Positions 25,020 through 34,692 are shown, numbered from the stretch's first letter. The stretch is 64,000 nt of DNA from JACOZG01 sp964564105 (GCA_964564105.1 CAZLZS010000001.1:30467-94466); one strand, 5' to 3'. The notes: generated by a model not told the origin, from the letters alone. Numbers and translations are program-made.

Positions 25020-25866
25020 GAATTTCTTCGGTTTCAATCGCCAGCGCCGCGGTTTCCGCCGCTTCTTCCGTTCGCCGTTGGCGATTATCGTTATCGGCGC
25101 GGCGCTGTGGTGGCTTATTAATCAGCCGACGGTCTACCGTTTCGGTCAGGGCGTGGCGCTGGCGCTGGCGCGCCCATTCTGGTTCATCGGCGGATCAGTG
25201 GCCGAAAGTATCAGCCAGGCCGGGCGTTTTTTCGACAGCCGCCGGGCGCTCGTGGCGGAAAATAATGACTTACGCCGGCAGACGGCCAAACTTGAAGCCG
25301 TGACGCTTGAACGCGATCGTCTGATTCTTGATGTTCAGGCTCTCCGGGAGATCCTGAATCACAGCCCTTCAACGATTGCGACAAGGATCACGGCCACCCG
25401 CGTGTTGACGCGGCCGAGTCAGTCGCCGCTCGGAGTAATTATTCTTGATCTCGGTGCCGCCGTTCGCCAGCCGATCGCGCCTGACGATTTGGTTATCGGC
25501 GCCGGTGCGGTGGCGCTCGGCCGGGTGGCGGCGGTCTATCCGCGCACCGTCGCCGTCAAGCTTTTCTCGGCTTGGGGCGAGCGATTGGAGGTGCTGATTG
25601 GCTCGGAACGGATTCCGGCCGAAGCTCGCGGCCGTGGCGGCGGTAACTTCACCGTTTTCCTGCCGCGCGATCTCGCCGTGGCGGCCGGCGATCCGGTGAT
25701 GATGATTCGCGGCGAAGTCGAGTATTCACTCGGCCGGGTCAGCGCGGTTTCGAGCGATCCCGCCAGTGCCTTCCAAGAAATTCTTTTCCGTTCGCCGGTC
25801 AATCTTGACCTCTTGTCTTGGGTGGAAATCCGCAGTGATCAGCAGTTTCAAGAAAATAGAAATTAA
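25003..25866 (+). CDS. mreC: Rod-shape-determining protein MreC
   Basis: 287 residues. A basic N-terminus and one transmembrane helix (about 27-43) are followed by an extracytoplasmic coiled coil (about 78-115, 'RALVAENNDLRRQTAKLEAVTLERDRLILDVQALREIL'). Two beta domains follow ('GVIILDLGAAVRQPIAPDDLVIGAGAVALGRVAAVYPRTVAVKL' and 'PVMMIRGEVEYSLGRVSAV'). It links MreB filaments to PBP2 outside the membrane. The next expected gene, mreD, lies 6.4 kb away because a toxin-antitoxin pair and a very large protease are inserted between them. Confidence 0.9.
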   Translation: MNYLAKNFFGFNRQRRGFRRFFRSPLAIIVIGAALWWLINQPTVYRFGQGVALALARPFWFIGGSVAESISQAGRFFDSRRALVAENNDLRRQTAKLEAVTLERDRLILDVQALREILNHSPSTIATRITATRVLTRPSQSPLGVIILDLGAAVRQPIAPDDLVIGAGAVALGRVAAVYPRTVAVKLFSAWGERLEVLIGSERIPAEARGRGGGNFTVFLPRDLAVAAGDPVMMIRGEVEYSLGRVSAVSSDPASAFQEILFRSPVNLDLLSWVEIRSDQQFQENRN

Positions 25867-25889
25867 TGTTACAATCATCAGGTATAGAT

Positions 25890-25967
25890 ATGAAAAAACA
25901 CCTTCTCCTCGTTCTCGCTCGCCTTGGTCGTTGTTGGGGCGGTGATTGTAAAAGATCTATAAGGTGA
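25890..25967 (+). pseudogene. Frameshifted signal-peptide remnant similar to the subtilase start
   Basis: The frame begins 'MKKHLLLVLA', almost the same as the subtilase start 'MKKHRLIVLALA' at 26586 (offset 696). The two DNA segments match at all but a few of about 30 positions. After about ten codons this copy reads out of frame; a one-base shift would restore a hydrophobic 'LALVVVGAVIV'. It ends at TGA 25967. It looks like the start of a related exported-protein gene that was destroyed, possibly when the neighbouring toxin-antitoxin genes arrived. Confidence 0.5.
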
Positions 25968-25973
25968 TATGAT
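25946..25973 (+). promoter_or_regulatory. Promoter of the DUF433/DUF5615 pair
   Basis: TTGTAA (25946-25951) and TATGAT (25968-25973) are separated by 16 bases. The antitoxin ATG lies six bases further, so translation would be leaderless. Confidence 0.45.
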
Positions 25974-25979
25974 TAGTTT

Positions 25980-26204
25980 ATGAAAGAAATTATCCCAAGA
26001 ATCACGGTGGATCAAAGGATTCGTTTCGGCAAACCAGTGATCAAAGGTACACGTGTGCCGGTAGATTTAATCGTGGGTAAAATCGCTGGCGGTATGAGCA
26101 TAGCCGAAGTAGCCAGAGAGTATGACTTGAAAAGAGATGACATTCTGGCGGCTCTTCAATATGCGGCTCGCGCCGTGAGCGAAGAATCTCTTCTGTATGC
26201 CTAG
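25980..26204 (+). CDS. DUF433 antitoxin
   Basis: 74 residues. 'PRITVDQRIRFGKPVIKGTRVPVDLIVGKIAGGMSIAEVAREYDLKRDDILAALQYAA' is the DUF433 (VapB-like, HTH) signature almost in full. Such proteins bind DNA as dimers and neutralise a partner nuclease. The coding end overlaps the DUF5615 gene by eight bases, the usual arrangement. It lies within the mre/mrd operon region and is probably a mobile stability module. Confidence 0.88.
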   Translation: MKEIIPRITVDQRIRFGKPVIKGTRVPVDLIVGKIAGGMSIAEVAREYDLKRDDILAALQYAARAVSEESLLYA

Positions 26205-26574
26205 TGACAAAATGGCGGCAGTTATTGATGAGGATCTATCTCGTTCCATCGGTGTGCTTTTAGGTGAACTTGGTTGGGAAGTCAAAGACGTTCGCGATGT
26301 CGGTCTACGGGGCAAAAGCGATAAGCTAATAATTAATTTCGCTAAGAAACGCGGGGCGGTGTTATTTTCCGGTGACTGGGGTTTCGCCAATATTTTGGAA
26401 TTTCCGCCGCGTAATTATCATGGTATCGTTATTATTAGTTTTCCGAATGAAGTTCCAACCGCCATTATCGTCTCCGAAATGAAGCGACTGATTGGCAAAC
26501 TGAAACCGAGTGATTTCCGGGGCAATTTGATAATTATTGAACCCGGGAGAGTAAGAATTAGAAAAGGAACTTAA
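26197..26574 (+). CDS. DUF5615 PIN-like toxin
   Basis: 125 residues. 'AVIDEDLSRSIGVLLGELGWEVKDVRDVGLRGKSDKLIINFAKKRGAVLFSGDWGFANI' matches the DUF5615 PIN-like family: early acidic cluster (Asp-Glu-Asp) and a later Ser-Gly-Asp with further Asp. These are proposed metal ligands of a ribonuclease. It pairs with the overlapping DUF433 antitoxin. Start choice is between 26197 and an ATG at 26212. RNase activity is inferred from the family. Confidence 0.85.
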   Translation: MPSDKMAAVIDEDLSRSIGVLLGELGWEVKDVRDVGLRGKSDKLIINFAKKRGAVLFSGDWGFANILEFPPRNYHGIVIISFPNEVPTAIIVSEMKRLIGKLKPSDFRGNLIIIEPGRVRIRKGT

Positions 26575-26585
26575 AATATACAAGT

Positions 26586-29500
26586 ATGAAAAAACACCGG
26601 CTCATCGTTCTCGCCTTAGCAATTGTTTTATCAGCAATTATTCCTTTTGGTTCCAGTTCAGTCGGCGCGGTGGTGACAGGTAAAGATTTTAAACCAGATT
26701 TTTTTGAGCCGCCAGTCGCCAAAGGATTCATTGTTGAATTACGCGACTTATCTTTAGTTGAGAGGCAAATTGAAGTAGAGCGGCTGATTGCCATAGGTCG
26801 GCGCTTGGATTTAAGGACCGAGCTGAATCGCTGGCGGACGCGGCTCACGGCGCAAAGAACTTCTTTCCGGACCCGTTTAGCCGCCGCGATCAGACAACGC
26901 AATCCCAATCCTCGTTTCTTTACTAATGTTTTCAACGGTTTAGCCCTGGATATTACCGCGCCCGAAGCCGAATCCCTTAAACGACTGCCAGAGGTCAAGG
27001 CCGTGTTCCCCAATTATCAAGTCAAGGCTGATCTGCTCCAATCAGTGCCCCTAATTGGCGCTGATCGAGTTTGGCCGCTCCATCAATTTTTCAATAATTT
27101 CGCTAGTTGTACGCCTGGCTCCAATGCCTGTTTAACTGGCCGCGGCGTGAATATCGCTATTATTGATACCGGTGTTGATTACCATCATCCGGATCTTGGC
27201 GCCGGTAATTTTTTTGGCGGTTACGACTTCATCAATAATGATAACGACCCCATGGATGATATGGGACACGGCACTCATGTCGCTTCTATCGCCACAGCCG
27301 GTAGTAGCTTTTTCGGAGTCGGTGTTACCGGTGTGGTCAAAGGGGTCGCGCCTGATGCTGATCTTTACGCTTACAAGGTTTTAGATGCGGGTGGCTGGGG
27401 GACTTGGGAAACTGTGATTGCCGGCATTGATCGGGCAGTGGATCCGGATCAAGACGGCTATTTTGCCGATCGGGTAGATGTCATTAATTTAAGTTTAGGC
27501 GGTGGGGGCAATCCCGATGATCCGGTGTCGCGGGCCGTGGATAATGCCGTGGATGCTGGTTCGGTCGTGGTGGTCGCCGCCGGCAATTCCGGACCCGGAC
27601 AATTTTCCATTGGTTCGCCCGGCACAGCCAGAAAAGCAATTACCGTGGGCGCGAGCGATAAGCAAGATCAGCTGGCTTGGTTCAGCTCCCGGGGTCCGGT
27701 GGAGTGGATAAACGGTCAGGGCAATAAATTGACTTTGGCTAAACCCGACATTGTCGCCCCGGGCGTGGAGATCTGCGCCGCCCAGTGGCAGGACGCTTGG
27801 CTTGACAGGCAATGTCTGGATCAAGACCACACCGCCATCTCGGGCACCTCAATGGCCACGCCGCATGTCGCCGGTCTGGTAGCTTTAATCAGGCAAGCTC
27901 ATCCGGCGTGGACCCCGGAGCAAATTAAAATGGCCTTGAGAAAAACCGCCAAACAGTTGCCGGATCTTGATTATGTCAATCAGGGCTACGGCCGAGTTCA
28001 GGCCTGGGAAGCGGTGCGCTCACCAACTTTACCGGTGGCTCTCTTGGCGCCGGCGCTGGTCGCGAGTTCCGGTAAACTAGATATCATCGGCACGGCCGAA
28101 AGCTGGAATCAGAATGGCGCCGATGGCCGATTCACTTTGGCTTACGGCAGTGGCTTGGCTCCGTCATCGTTTACTACCTTTTACACTTCTCCGCCTTACA
28201 CCAGTATTCCTGATGAGGTCCTCTATTCTAATTTTGACAACACTTTACTTGGAGAAGGTTACCATACAATCAAGCTGATTGTTACCAACAGCGCCGGCCA
28301 ATCCAGCGAAGATCGTTTGCCGGTTATGGTTGATAATCTTGAAATCACGCGGCCGCAAGGCAATGATATTTACCGACCGGGCGACAGCGTCCCGATTTCT
28401 GGTTCAATCCGGCCGATTGGAACGACTTTTACGGTAAAATATTGTTTTTCGGATTCCAACACCGGCTGCGTTCCGGATAAAATAATCGGTAGCGGTTCCG
28501 GACCGGTTGACAACGCTACTTTGGCTGTTTGGAACACGGCCAATCTTGCAGAGGGATTCTATAATTTATCGCTCACCGCTCGTTATCCCAATGGTCGGGA
28601 GGCGAGCGAGGAGGTTCGCGGAATTTATTTGGATCCAACTTTGAAAATCGGCTGGCCGCAGAGAGTGCCCTGGTATTTTGAGAAATTCGGCGGCAACAGT
28701 CAAAGTTTGGCGATCTCGGCCGACACCAATTATTTTGTCCTGCCGCCGCGGGCCGGGGCGACCAATCAATCAAGCAATCAGATCCGGCCCACGGTGTTGA
28801 CCAAAGAACAACTCAAGCAACTTTCTAGCGGCGGTCTGTTTAAGGTTTTGTCCGGCGATGGATTTTACTACTGGGGCGGGACGCTGGAGCCGGTGGCTTA
28901 TGATTTGGACAACGACGGCAATAAAGAAATCATTGTTTACCGCGGCGGCAATCCGCCGGAAGTGCTGGTTTACCGGCAAGACGGTTCTTTATTCTGGTCA
29001 AAAACTTTTGGCACTTTTGATGTGCCTGGCGGCAATCTAACCATCCCCTTAGTAGGTGATTTGGACAACGACGGCTTCGGTGAAATTGTGACACACAATT
29101 TTGAAGGCCCGATGATACCATCTTCAAGTTTAACGGTTTTTAACCACGACGGTTCAGTCCTCTGGTCTATTCAGGTGCCAAGAGATTATCACCCGACCAT
29201 GCTGATGGCTGATTTGGATCTCGATGAAAAGAAAGAAATCATTATCAAAAATAACGATAACGATCAAGTAGTCATTGTTAGTGCCTTGGGTAGAATAGTT
29301 AAGCAATGGCAATGGCCAGCCAATCTTGATCATTGGTCTGCTTCAATAGAGTCTTCACCGGCCGTCGGTAACTTTGATGCTGATCCGGATTTGGAAATTG
29401 TCTATACCAATCCAACCGAACGTGCCGGTTTTGATTGGGAGAAGCAGCAGTGGATTAACGAAGCAGCCATCTATGTTTTTAACCCAGACGGTTCAGTCGT

Positions 29501-32258
29501 GCCCGGTTGGCCGGTCTATGTTGGCGGCTCCATTTCCTCCTCGCCGGCGGTCGGCGATATTGATAAGGACGGCAAAGAAGATATCGTCGTTGGATTTATT
29601 TATGCTTCTGATATTTCTCCCGATGAACGATACGGCGGTCTCTATGCTTTTAACCGTCAGGGCCAGATTATGCCCGGCTGGCCGTTTAAGAAAGGGTGGA
29701 ATTTTTGGTCTACGCCGTCATTGGGTGATGTGGATAAAAATGGCACTTTGGAAATTGCCGTCAGTAGTTTAGGATTTGAAACTCATCTTCTAAATTATCG
29801 CGGCGAACTTTTACCAGGTTGGCCGCAGATGACTGCTTGGAATGATTACTACGGCTCGTTAATCGGTGATATTAACAGTGATTCTAGTTTAGATATTATT
29901 ACTACGGCTGGCGATGGTTTCTTACCTGCCCTTGATCAATATCAATCTGGTGGTGTTTATGCTTGGAATAGTAACGGTAAAAGAATTTTTGTAAAACGCA
30001 CGGAGGTTGATGCGCAGGCGTCGGCGGTCATTGACGATATTGATCGCGACGGTAAATTAGAATTGATCGCCAGTTCTGATTGGGATTCGGATCTATCTGA
30101 TTCCAGGAATCCTTCCAAAAACCGTGGTTCCTTATATGTTTGGGAATTGGACGGACAAGTTAATAAAAATAATTCGCCCTGGCCAACTTTTCAGCAGAAT
30201 ACCCAACATACCGGCAGATACCCGTTGGCGCCGACTCAAATTTCTTCTACTACCCCATTAACCTTAAGGATTTTGTCTCCTAACGGCGGTGAGGTTTTCG
30301 TTCCGAAGAGCACTCAAACTATCAGTTGGCAAGCGCCAACGACTAGGTTGGCGGAGTATGCTCTCTATTTGCGGCCGGATCGTGGCACGATCGCCAGATC
30401 ATCATTGATCGCCAAGGGGTTGGCCGGCTCATCATACCAGTGGCGCGTCGGTCTATTATTAGATAAAACGCAAGCTCCAGCCGGTTCCTATTTCATCCGG
30501 ATCTGCCAGTCCGGCACGACAATTTGCGATGACAGCGACCAGCCGTTCAAGATTTTGGCTCCGTTGACTGTGACCGCGCCCAATGGCGGCGAGATCTGGC
30601 AACTGAGAAGTTTGCACACCATCAAGTGGACGCCGTACGATCCCAATGCCAGCATCAATCCTTCTAATGAGATGACCGCTTATCTGGAAAAAATGGTCAA
30701 CGGTAACTTTGTTACTGTTGGTAAAGTGATAGCGGGCGGTCGAGCCTCCATCCATTGGCTTGGAGATATTGACATTTACGGCAATTTTCCGCCGCCGGGC
30801 GATTACTACATTCGGATCGTTCATAATCTCACAAGCGCCTCGGACCGAAGCGATAACCCCTTTACTTTAGTCGCCCGGGACACCTTAAAAGCTGACTTAA
30901 AGATTGACGGCTCGGATGGCCCGATTACGCCGCCGCCCGGCGGCGGCGACTACACCGCCTCCTGGACTTCGAATACCGATTCTTGCAACCTTTATAACGA
31001 GACTCTGCCTTATGGCAGTGAGGGGTATCAAATATCTAATTTACCGCCGTCCGGGGAGCAGAGGATAAGGATTTTGCCGAACGGTTACCCGTGGGATTTA
31101 AGAATCAGTCTCTGGTGCACGAGTGCGCGCATTGAGGGTAGCGCCGATGATTATGTATCGGTGCCGGGCAGTGGCGGAAGCTCTATGGTAACGATTTCAC
31201 CGACCGTCGCCAAGGTGGTTTCGCCCAACGGCGGCGAAACTCTCAACTGGTCAAGTTCTTCGCGGATTACTTGGAATTTTTCATCAGACATCAGTAATGT
31301 TTCTATCGCGCTGTATAAAAACGATGCCTTTTTTGCTTGGATCGCGACCAACTTACCAGCTAGTGTGAGAAGCTATGATTGGACTCCCTCCACCATCATT
31401 CCTAGCGATCAGCTTGGAAGCAATATATTCAAGATTTACCTCTTGGGTTACAAAACTGGCGGCGGTACGGTTGAAGACAAGAGCGACGCGCCATTTAGTA
31501 TCGTGGCGACAGCGCCGGCGCCCTTGCCGACTCCAACGCCAACCCCGACCCCCATTACAAACCCGACTCCCATTTCAACCCCGCTCCTGACCCCGATTTC
31601 CCCGACTCCTATTTTACCCTCGCCAACACCAGTACCAATAACCCCCACCCTCACCGCCTCGGCCCCGTCAAAGAACGCCGTGATGGCCCAAGACGGAAGC
31701 GGGGTCGGCTGGAAACTGGCAGCCTTGACCTTTTCTGGTGATTTGGGCCCAGACTGGAATAATCTAGCCAACTACGGCATCTCAAGCAGTCAGACCGCGA
31801 GCCCCAGAACTCCGGCCCTGACCATCTCAACTGTCAGCGGCTATGCCACCAGACCGATCGTGATTCTGTCGCGGAATCTGGTCCCGGGCGAACGCATCAC
31901 CCTCACCCACAAGCCCTCTAACTCCTCCGTCTGCCTCGGGTACCTCCCCGGGGATGTGGATGGCGACGGCTGGGCCCTGGCCAGGGACATTGGTTTGCTT
32001 AACAGTTGGGTTGGCACCGCGACCGGAGCCAGTCAACCGCTCTACAAAACCGACATCAATCGCGATGGCGTCTTCAACTCGGCTGATGTGACTCGCGCCG
32101 GCGAACTTCTCTCCGCGTCAGACGCTCTCCGCTCCCTGCCAGCTTGTCCGGTGCTCCTAACCTCAACCGCTCCCACCGCCAACCAATCCCAATTGGCCAA
32201 TGCCTTGTCGGCGATGCGGGCAATCTTGATCGAATTAAGCCAATTAATATCAAGGTGA
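26586..32258 (+). CDS. Giant secreted subtilase with FG-GAP repeats and dockerin-like C-terminus
   Basis: 1890 residues. It has a signal peptide (1-28) and an inhibitor-I9-like propeptide (about 40-140). The S8 protease domain has 'IAIIDTGVDYHHPDLG' (Asp about 196), 'GHGTHVASIAT' (His about 228) and 'SGTSMATPHVAGL' (Ser about 421). An Ig-like region precedes several FG-GAP/VCBS beta-propeller repeats (about 755-1200; 'DLDNDGFGEIV', 'DIDKDGKEDIVVG', 'DVDKNGTLEIAVS', 'DINSDSSLDIIT'). More Ig-like domains with 'SPNGGE' follow, then a Pro/Thr linker (about 1640-1690). The end (about 1786-1855) has two EF-hand-like loops, 'DVDGDGWALARDIGLL' and 'DINRDGVFNSADVTRA', as in type I dockerins. It is predicted to be an extracellular protease, possibly docked to a partner. 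It interrupts mreC-mreD. Confidence 0.88.
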   Translation: MKKHRLIVLALAIVLSAIIPFGSSSVGAVVTGKDFKPDFFEPPVAKGFIVELRDLSLVERQIEVERLIAIGRRLDLRTELNRWRTRLTAQRTSFRTRLAAAIRQRNPNPRFFTNVFNGLALDITAPEAESLKRLPEVKAVFPNYQVKADLLQSVPLIGADRVWPLHQFFNNFASCTPGSNACLTGRGVNIAIIDTGVDYHHPDLGAGNFFGGYDFINNDNDPMDDMGHGTHVASIATAGSSFFGVGVTGVVKGVAPDADLYAYKVLDAGGWGTWETVIAGIDRAVDPDQDGYFADRVDVINLSLGGGGNPDDPVSRAVDNAVDAGSVVVVAAGNSGPGQFSIGSPGTARKAITVGASDKQDQLAWFSSRGPVEWINGQGNKLTLAKPDIVAPGVEICAAQWQDAWLDRQCLDQDHTAISGTSMATPHVAGLVALIRQAHPAWTPEQIKMALRKTAKQLPDLDYVNQGYGRVQAWEAVRSPTLPVALLAPALVASSGKLDIIGTAESWNQNGADGRFTLAYGSGLAPSSFTTFYTSPPYTSIPDEVLYSNFDNTLLGEGYHTIKLIVTNSAGQSSEDRLPVMVDNLEITRPQGNDIYRPGDSVPISGSIRPIGTTFTVKYCFSDSNTGCVPDKIIGSGSGPVDNATLAVWNTANLAEGFYNLSLTARYPNGREASEEVRGIYLDPTLKIGWPQRVPWYFEKFGGNSQSLAISADTNYFVLPPRAGATNQSSNQIRPTVLTKEQLKQLSSGGLFKVLSGDGFYYWGGTLEPVAYDLDNDGNKEIIVYRGGNPPEVLVYRQDGSLFWSKTFGTFDVPGGNLTIPLVGDLDNDGFGEIVTHNFEGPMIPSSSLTVFNHDGSVLWSIQVPRDYHPTMLMADLDLDEKKEIIIKNNDNDQVVIVSALGRIVKQWQWPANLDHWSASIESSPAVGNFDADPDLEIVYTNPTERAGFDWEKQQWINEAAIYVFNPDGSVVPGWPVYVGGSISSSPAVGDIDKDGKEDIVVGFIYASDISPDERYGGLYAFNRQGQIMPGWPFKKGWNFWSTPSLGDVDKNGTLEIAVSSLGFETHLLNYRGELLPGWPQMTAWNDYYGSLIGDINSDSSLDIITTAGDGFLPALDQYQSGGVYAWNSNGKRIFVKRTEVDAQASAVIDDIDRDGKLELIASSDWDSDLSDSRNPSKNRGSLYVWELDGQVNKNNSPWPTFQQNTQHTGRYPLAPTQISSTTPLTLRILSPNGGEVFVPKSTQTISWQAPTTRLAEYALYLRPDRGTIARSSLIAKGLAGSSYQWRVGLLLDKTQAPAGSYFIRICQSGTTICDDSDQPFKILAPLTVTAPNGGEIWQLRSLHTIKWTPYDPNASINPSNEMTAYLEKMVNGNFVTVGKVIAGGRASIHWLGDIDIYGNFPPPGDYYIRIVHNLTSASDRSDNPFTLVARDTLKADLKIDGSDGPITPPPGGGDYTASWTSNTDSCNLYNETLPYGSEGYQISNLPPSGEQRIRILPNGYPWDLRISLWCTSARIEGSADDYVSVPGSGGSSMVTISPTVAKVVSPNGGETLNWSSSSRITWNFSSDISNVSIALYKNDAFFAWIATNLPASVRSYDWTPSTIIPSDQLGSNIFKIYLLGYKTGGGTVEDKSDAPFSIVATAPAPLPTPTPTPTPITNPTPISTPLLTPISPTPILPSPTPVPITPTLTASAPSKNAVMAQDGSGVGWKLAALTFSGDLGPDWNNLANYGISSSQTASPRTPALTISTVSGYATRPIVILSRNLVPGERITLTHKPSNSSVCLGYLPGDVDGDGWALARDIGLLNSWVGTATGASQPLYKTDINRDGVFNSADVTRAGELLSASDALRSLPACPVLLTSTAPTANQSQLANALSAMRAILIELSQLISR

Positions 32259-32284
32259 GACCTGGCCAGTGGCAACAGAACTAG

Positions 32285-32530
32285 ATGTTTCTTAATCTAT
32301 CTTATTCGTTACTGACCGCGGTCGCGGTGCTTTACGCGCCGTGGTGGCTGGCGCTCGGGGCCATCGCCGCGAGCGCCTGGTTCTTCGTTTCGCCGGCGCC
32401 CGCGCTCGCCTTGGCCCTGTTTTTCGACTTGAGTTACGGCGTCAACGCCGCGTGGCCGATGGGTCTAGCGGCCGCGGCTGGCGCTGCCTCTTTCAGCTGG
32501 TTCGGCCGGCGGCTTATCCGCTTTACTTAA
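32285..32530 (+). CDS. Short MreD-like membrane protein
   Basis: 81 residues with two to three hydrophobic segments ('LLTAVAVLYAPWWLALGAIAASAWFF', 'ALALALFFDLSYG', 'AAAAGAASFSWFGRRLI'). Position between the mreC side and mrdA, together with the 'F-DL-Y' type motif, suggests MreD, the membrane component of the Rod complex. It is only half the usual length of about 160 residues. The identification rests mainly on gene order. Confidence 0.5.
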   Translation: MFLNLSYSLLTAVAVLYAPWWLALGAIAASAWFFVSPAPALALALFFDLSYGVNAAWPMGLAAAAGAASFSWFGRRLIRFT

Positions 32531-32545
32531 CTTAATCGCGCCTTT

Positions 32546-34192
32546 GTGACTATTGATCCGGACGAAATCTTCTTAGACACTTACAATCTGCCGGCTTTTG
32601 ATCGTCAGCAGTTGGAAGGTGAATTGGAACAGCCAATCAAGAAGCCGACCCTAATCATTCTGGGCGGTTTTTTCCTTTTGCTCGGTTTGATTTTCCTCGG
32701 CCGGATTTATTATCTGCAGATCGATCAGGGTCCGGCGCTGGCGGCAAGAAGTCAAAATAATACCTTGCGTCACACCGCGGTGTTCCCCGAGCGAGGAGTC
32801 ATTTATGACCGTCAAGGCGAGGAACTGGCTTGGAATGGCCCCGAACGAACTTATCGTTCGATGCCCGGTTTGGCACATGTCCTGGGTTTTGTCGGCTATC
32901 CCAGCGAGGAGGAAATCAGCGCCTATGCTTATGAACCATTGGAACTGGTTGGCCGCGACGGTGTCGAGAAGGTTTACAATCGACGTTTAGCTGGTGCCAA
33001 GGGGACGCGGATCGAAGAAGTTGATGCCTATGGCGAAATTCATTCAGATTATTTTTTGCGGCCGCCGGCACCGGGCGAGAATCTTTATTTGGCTCTTGAC
33101 GCGCGCGTCCAGAACAAGCTTTTTGAGCTGATCGCGTCTCTGGCCCGCGACCGCGGCTTTGTCGGTGGCGCCGGCGTGATTCTTGATGTTCGAAACGGCG
33201 AACTGCTCGCTCTGGTCAGTTATCCTGAATTTGATCCGCAAACTTTGGCGCGCGGCGAAGACGCGCCGGCGATTAAACAGTGGCTGAATGATTCGGCCAA
33301 GCCATTTTTGAACCGCGCGGTGGCTGGTCTTTACACGCCTGGTTCCATTATCAAAATCGTCATCGCCGTCGGTGCCTTAAACGAGGGGGTAGTGACGCCG
33401 GAAACGGAGATTGTCAGCACCGGCGTCTTAACACTACCAAATCCGTTTGTGCCGGATCAACCGTCAATTTTTAAAGATTGGAAGGCTCACGGCGCGGTTG
33501 ATTTGCGTCGCGCCTTAGCCGTGTCTTCGAATGTTTATTTCTATGAAGTCGGCGGCGGTTTTGGCGACCAGACCGGGCTGGGAATTGCCGGGATTGACAA
33601 ATACGCTCGAGCTTTTGGCCTCGGGGCGCCAACGGGCATTAACTGGCCGAGCGAGGCCGTCGGTGTCATTCCGACACCGGAGTGGAAAGAACGTTTTTTT
33701 CCCGGCGACCCCTGGCGCGTCGGCGACACTTATCATACGGCGATTGGTCAGTACGGTTTCCAAGTGACGCCACTCCAGATGGCCCGAGTTACCGCGGCCA
33801 TTGCCAATGGTGGTTGGTTGGTGACGCCAACGATCTTGGCGGCAAGTTCCACGACAACGATTCTAAAGCCGCGGCCGCTCGATACTTCAATTAAACCAAA
33901 GGTGCTCGAGATCGTGCGCCAGGGGATGCGTTTGGCGGTGACGAGTGGCACGGCCGCGGGTCTCTTAGTGTCTGACCTTGAAATTGCGGCCAAAACCGGC
34001 ACGGCTGAGCTCGGCACCACCAAAGAAGCCGTGACTTCATGGGTGATTGGTTTTTTCCCGTACCAGTCGCCGCGCTACGCTTTTGCCGTGGCCATGGAGC
34101 GCGGCCGGCGAGAGAATGTTATCGGCGGCGTCTTTATCATGCGTCAACTCTTCGACTGGCTGGCGGCCGAGGCGCCGGAGTACTTGCAATAA
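32546..34192 (+). CDS. mrdA: Penicillin-binding protein 2 (Rod-complex transpeptidase)
   Basis: 548 residues with GTG start. It has a short cytoplasmic tail, one transmembrane helix (about 35-53), and a PBP dimerisation region with 'ERGVIYDRQGEELAWN' and 'LVGRDGVEKVYNRRLAGAKG'. The transpeptidase domain has 'TPGSIIKI' (SxxK, Ser about 268), 'SSN' (about 327) and 'KTGTAE' (about 481). It cross-links peptidoglycan during elongation. The juxtamembrane pedestal is shortened compared with E. coli PBP2. The gene follows the MreD-like gene by 15 bases. Confidence 0.93.
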   Translation: MTIDPDEIFLDTYNLPAFDRQQLEGELEQPIKKPTLIILGGFFLLLGLIFLGRIYYLQIDQGPALAARSQNNTLRHTAVFPERGVIYDRQGEELAWNGPERTYRSMPGLAHVLGFVGYPSEEEISAYAYEPLELVGRDGVEKVYNRRLAGAKGTRIEEVDAYGEIHSDYFLRPPAPGENLYLALDARVQNKLFELIASLARDRGFVGGAGVILDVRNGELLALVSYPEFDPQTLARGEDAPAIKQWLNDSAKPFLNRAVAGLYTPGSIIKIVIAVGALNEGVVTPETEIVSTGVLTLPNPFVPDQPSIFKDWKAHGAVDLRRALAVSSNVYFYEVGGGFGDQTGLGIAGIDKYARAFGLGAPTGINWPSEAVGVIPTPEWKERFFPGDPWRVGDTYHTAIGQYGFQVTPLQMARVTAAIANGGWLVTPTILAASSTTTILKPRPLDTSIKPKVLEIVRQGMRLAVTSGTAAGLLVSDLEIAAKTGTAELGTTKEAVTSWVIGFFPYQSPRYAFAVAMERGRRENVIGGVFIMRQLFDWLAAEAPEYLQ

Positions 34193-34221
34193 GCAAAAAG
34201 ACAAGCTATCATTGATGGCTA

Positions 34222-34692
34222 ATGGAAAATGACAAGCACTATTTGAGTCAAGAGAAATTCAATGCTCTGAAACAGGAGTTGGAGAATTTGAAAATAGCTA
34301 AGCGCCGCGAGATCGCCGGGCGGCTGGAATTCGCCAAATCCATGGGTGATCTGTCGGAGAATGCCGAGTATCAAGCGGCGCGCGAAGAACAGGCCAATGT
34401 CGAGGAGAGAATTAACGAGCTGGAAAGCATTCTGAAGCTGTCGGAAATCATCGCTGATCGCCACAGTCCGTCAATCGGCATTGGCTCAACATTCGTGGTG
34501 CAGAAAGAGGGGAGCAACGATGAAAATAAGTATCGGATCGTCGGCCCCGAAGAAGTTGATCTGACCGCCGGACAGATTTCTTACCTTTCGCCGCTCGGTG
34601 CCAGTCTGCTTAGTAAGAAAAAGGGCGACAAGGTCGCGATTAAAACTCCGACTGGCGGTGAGATTACTTACCGCGTTATCAAGGTTTCTTAA
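34222..34692 (+). CDS. greA: Transcription elongation factor GreA
   Basis: 156 residues. The N-terminal coiled coil ('YLSQEKFNALKQELENLKIAKRREIAGRLEFAKSMGDLSENAEYQAAREEQANVEERINELESIL') carries the catalytic 'D-x-SEN' tip acids. The C-terminal FKBP-like domain has 'GSTFVVQKEG', 'YRIVGPEEVDLTAGQISYLSPLGASLLSKKKGDKVAI'. It stimulates RNA polymerase to cleave backtracked transcripts. It is four bases from lysS, a pairing common in CPR and other bacteria. Confidence 0.96.
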   Translation: MENDKHYLSQEKFNALKQELENLKIAKRREIAGRLEFAKSMGDLSENAEYQAAREEQANVEERINELESILKLSEIIADRHSPSIGIGSTFVVQKEGSNDENKYRIVGPEEVDLTAGQISYLSPLGASLLSKKKGDKVAIKTPTGGEITYRVIKVS

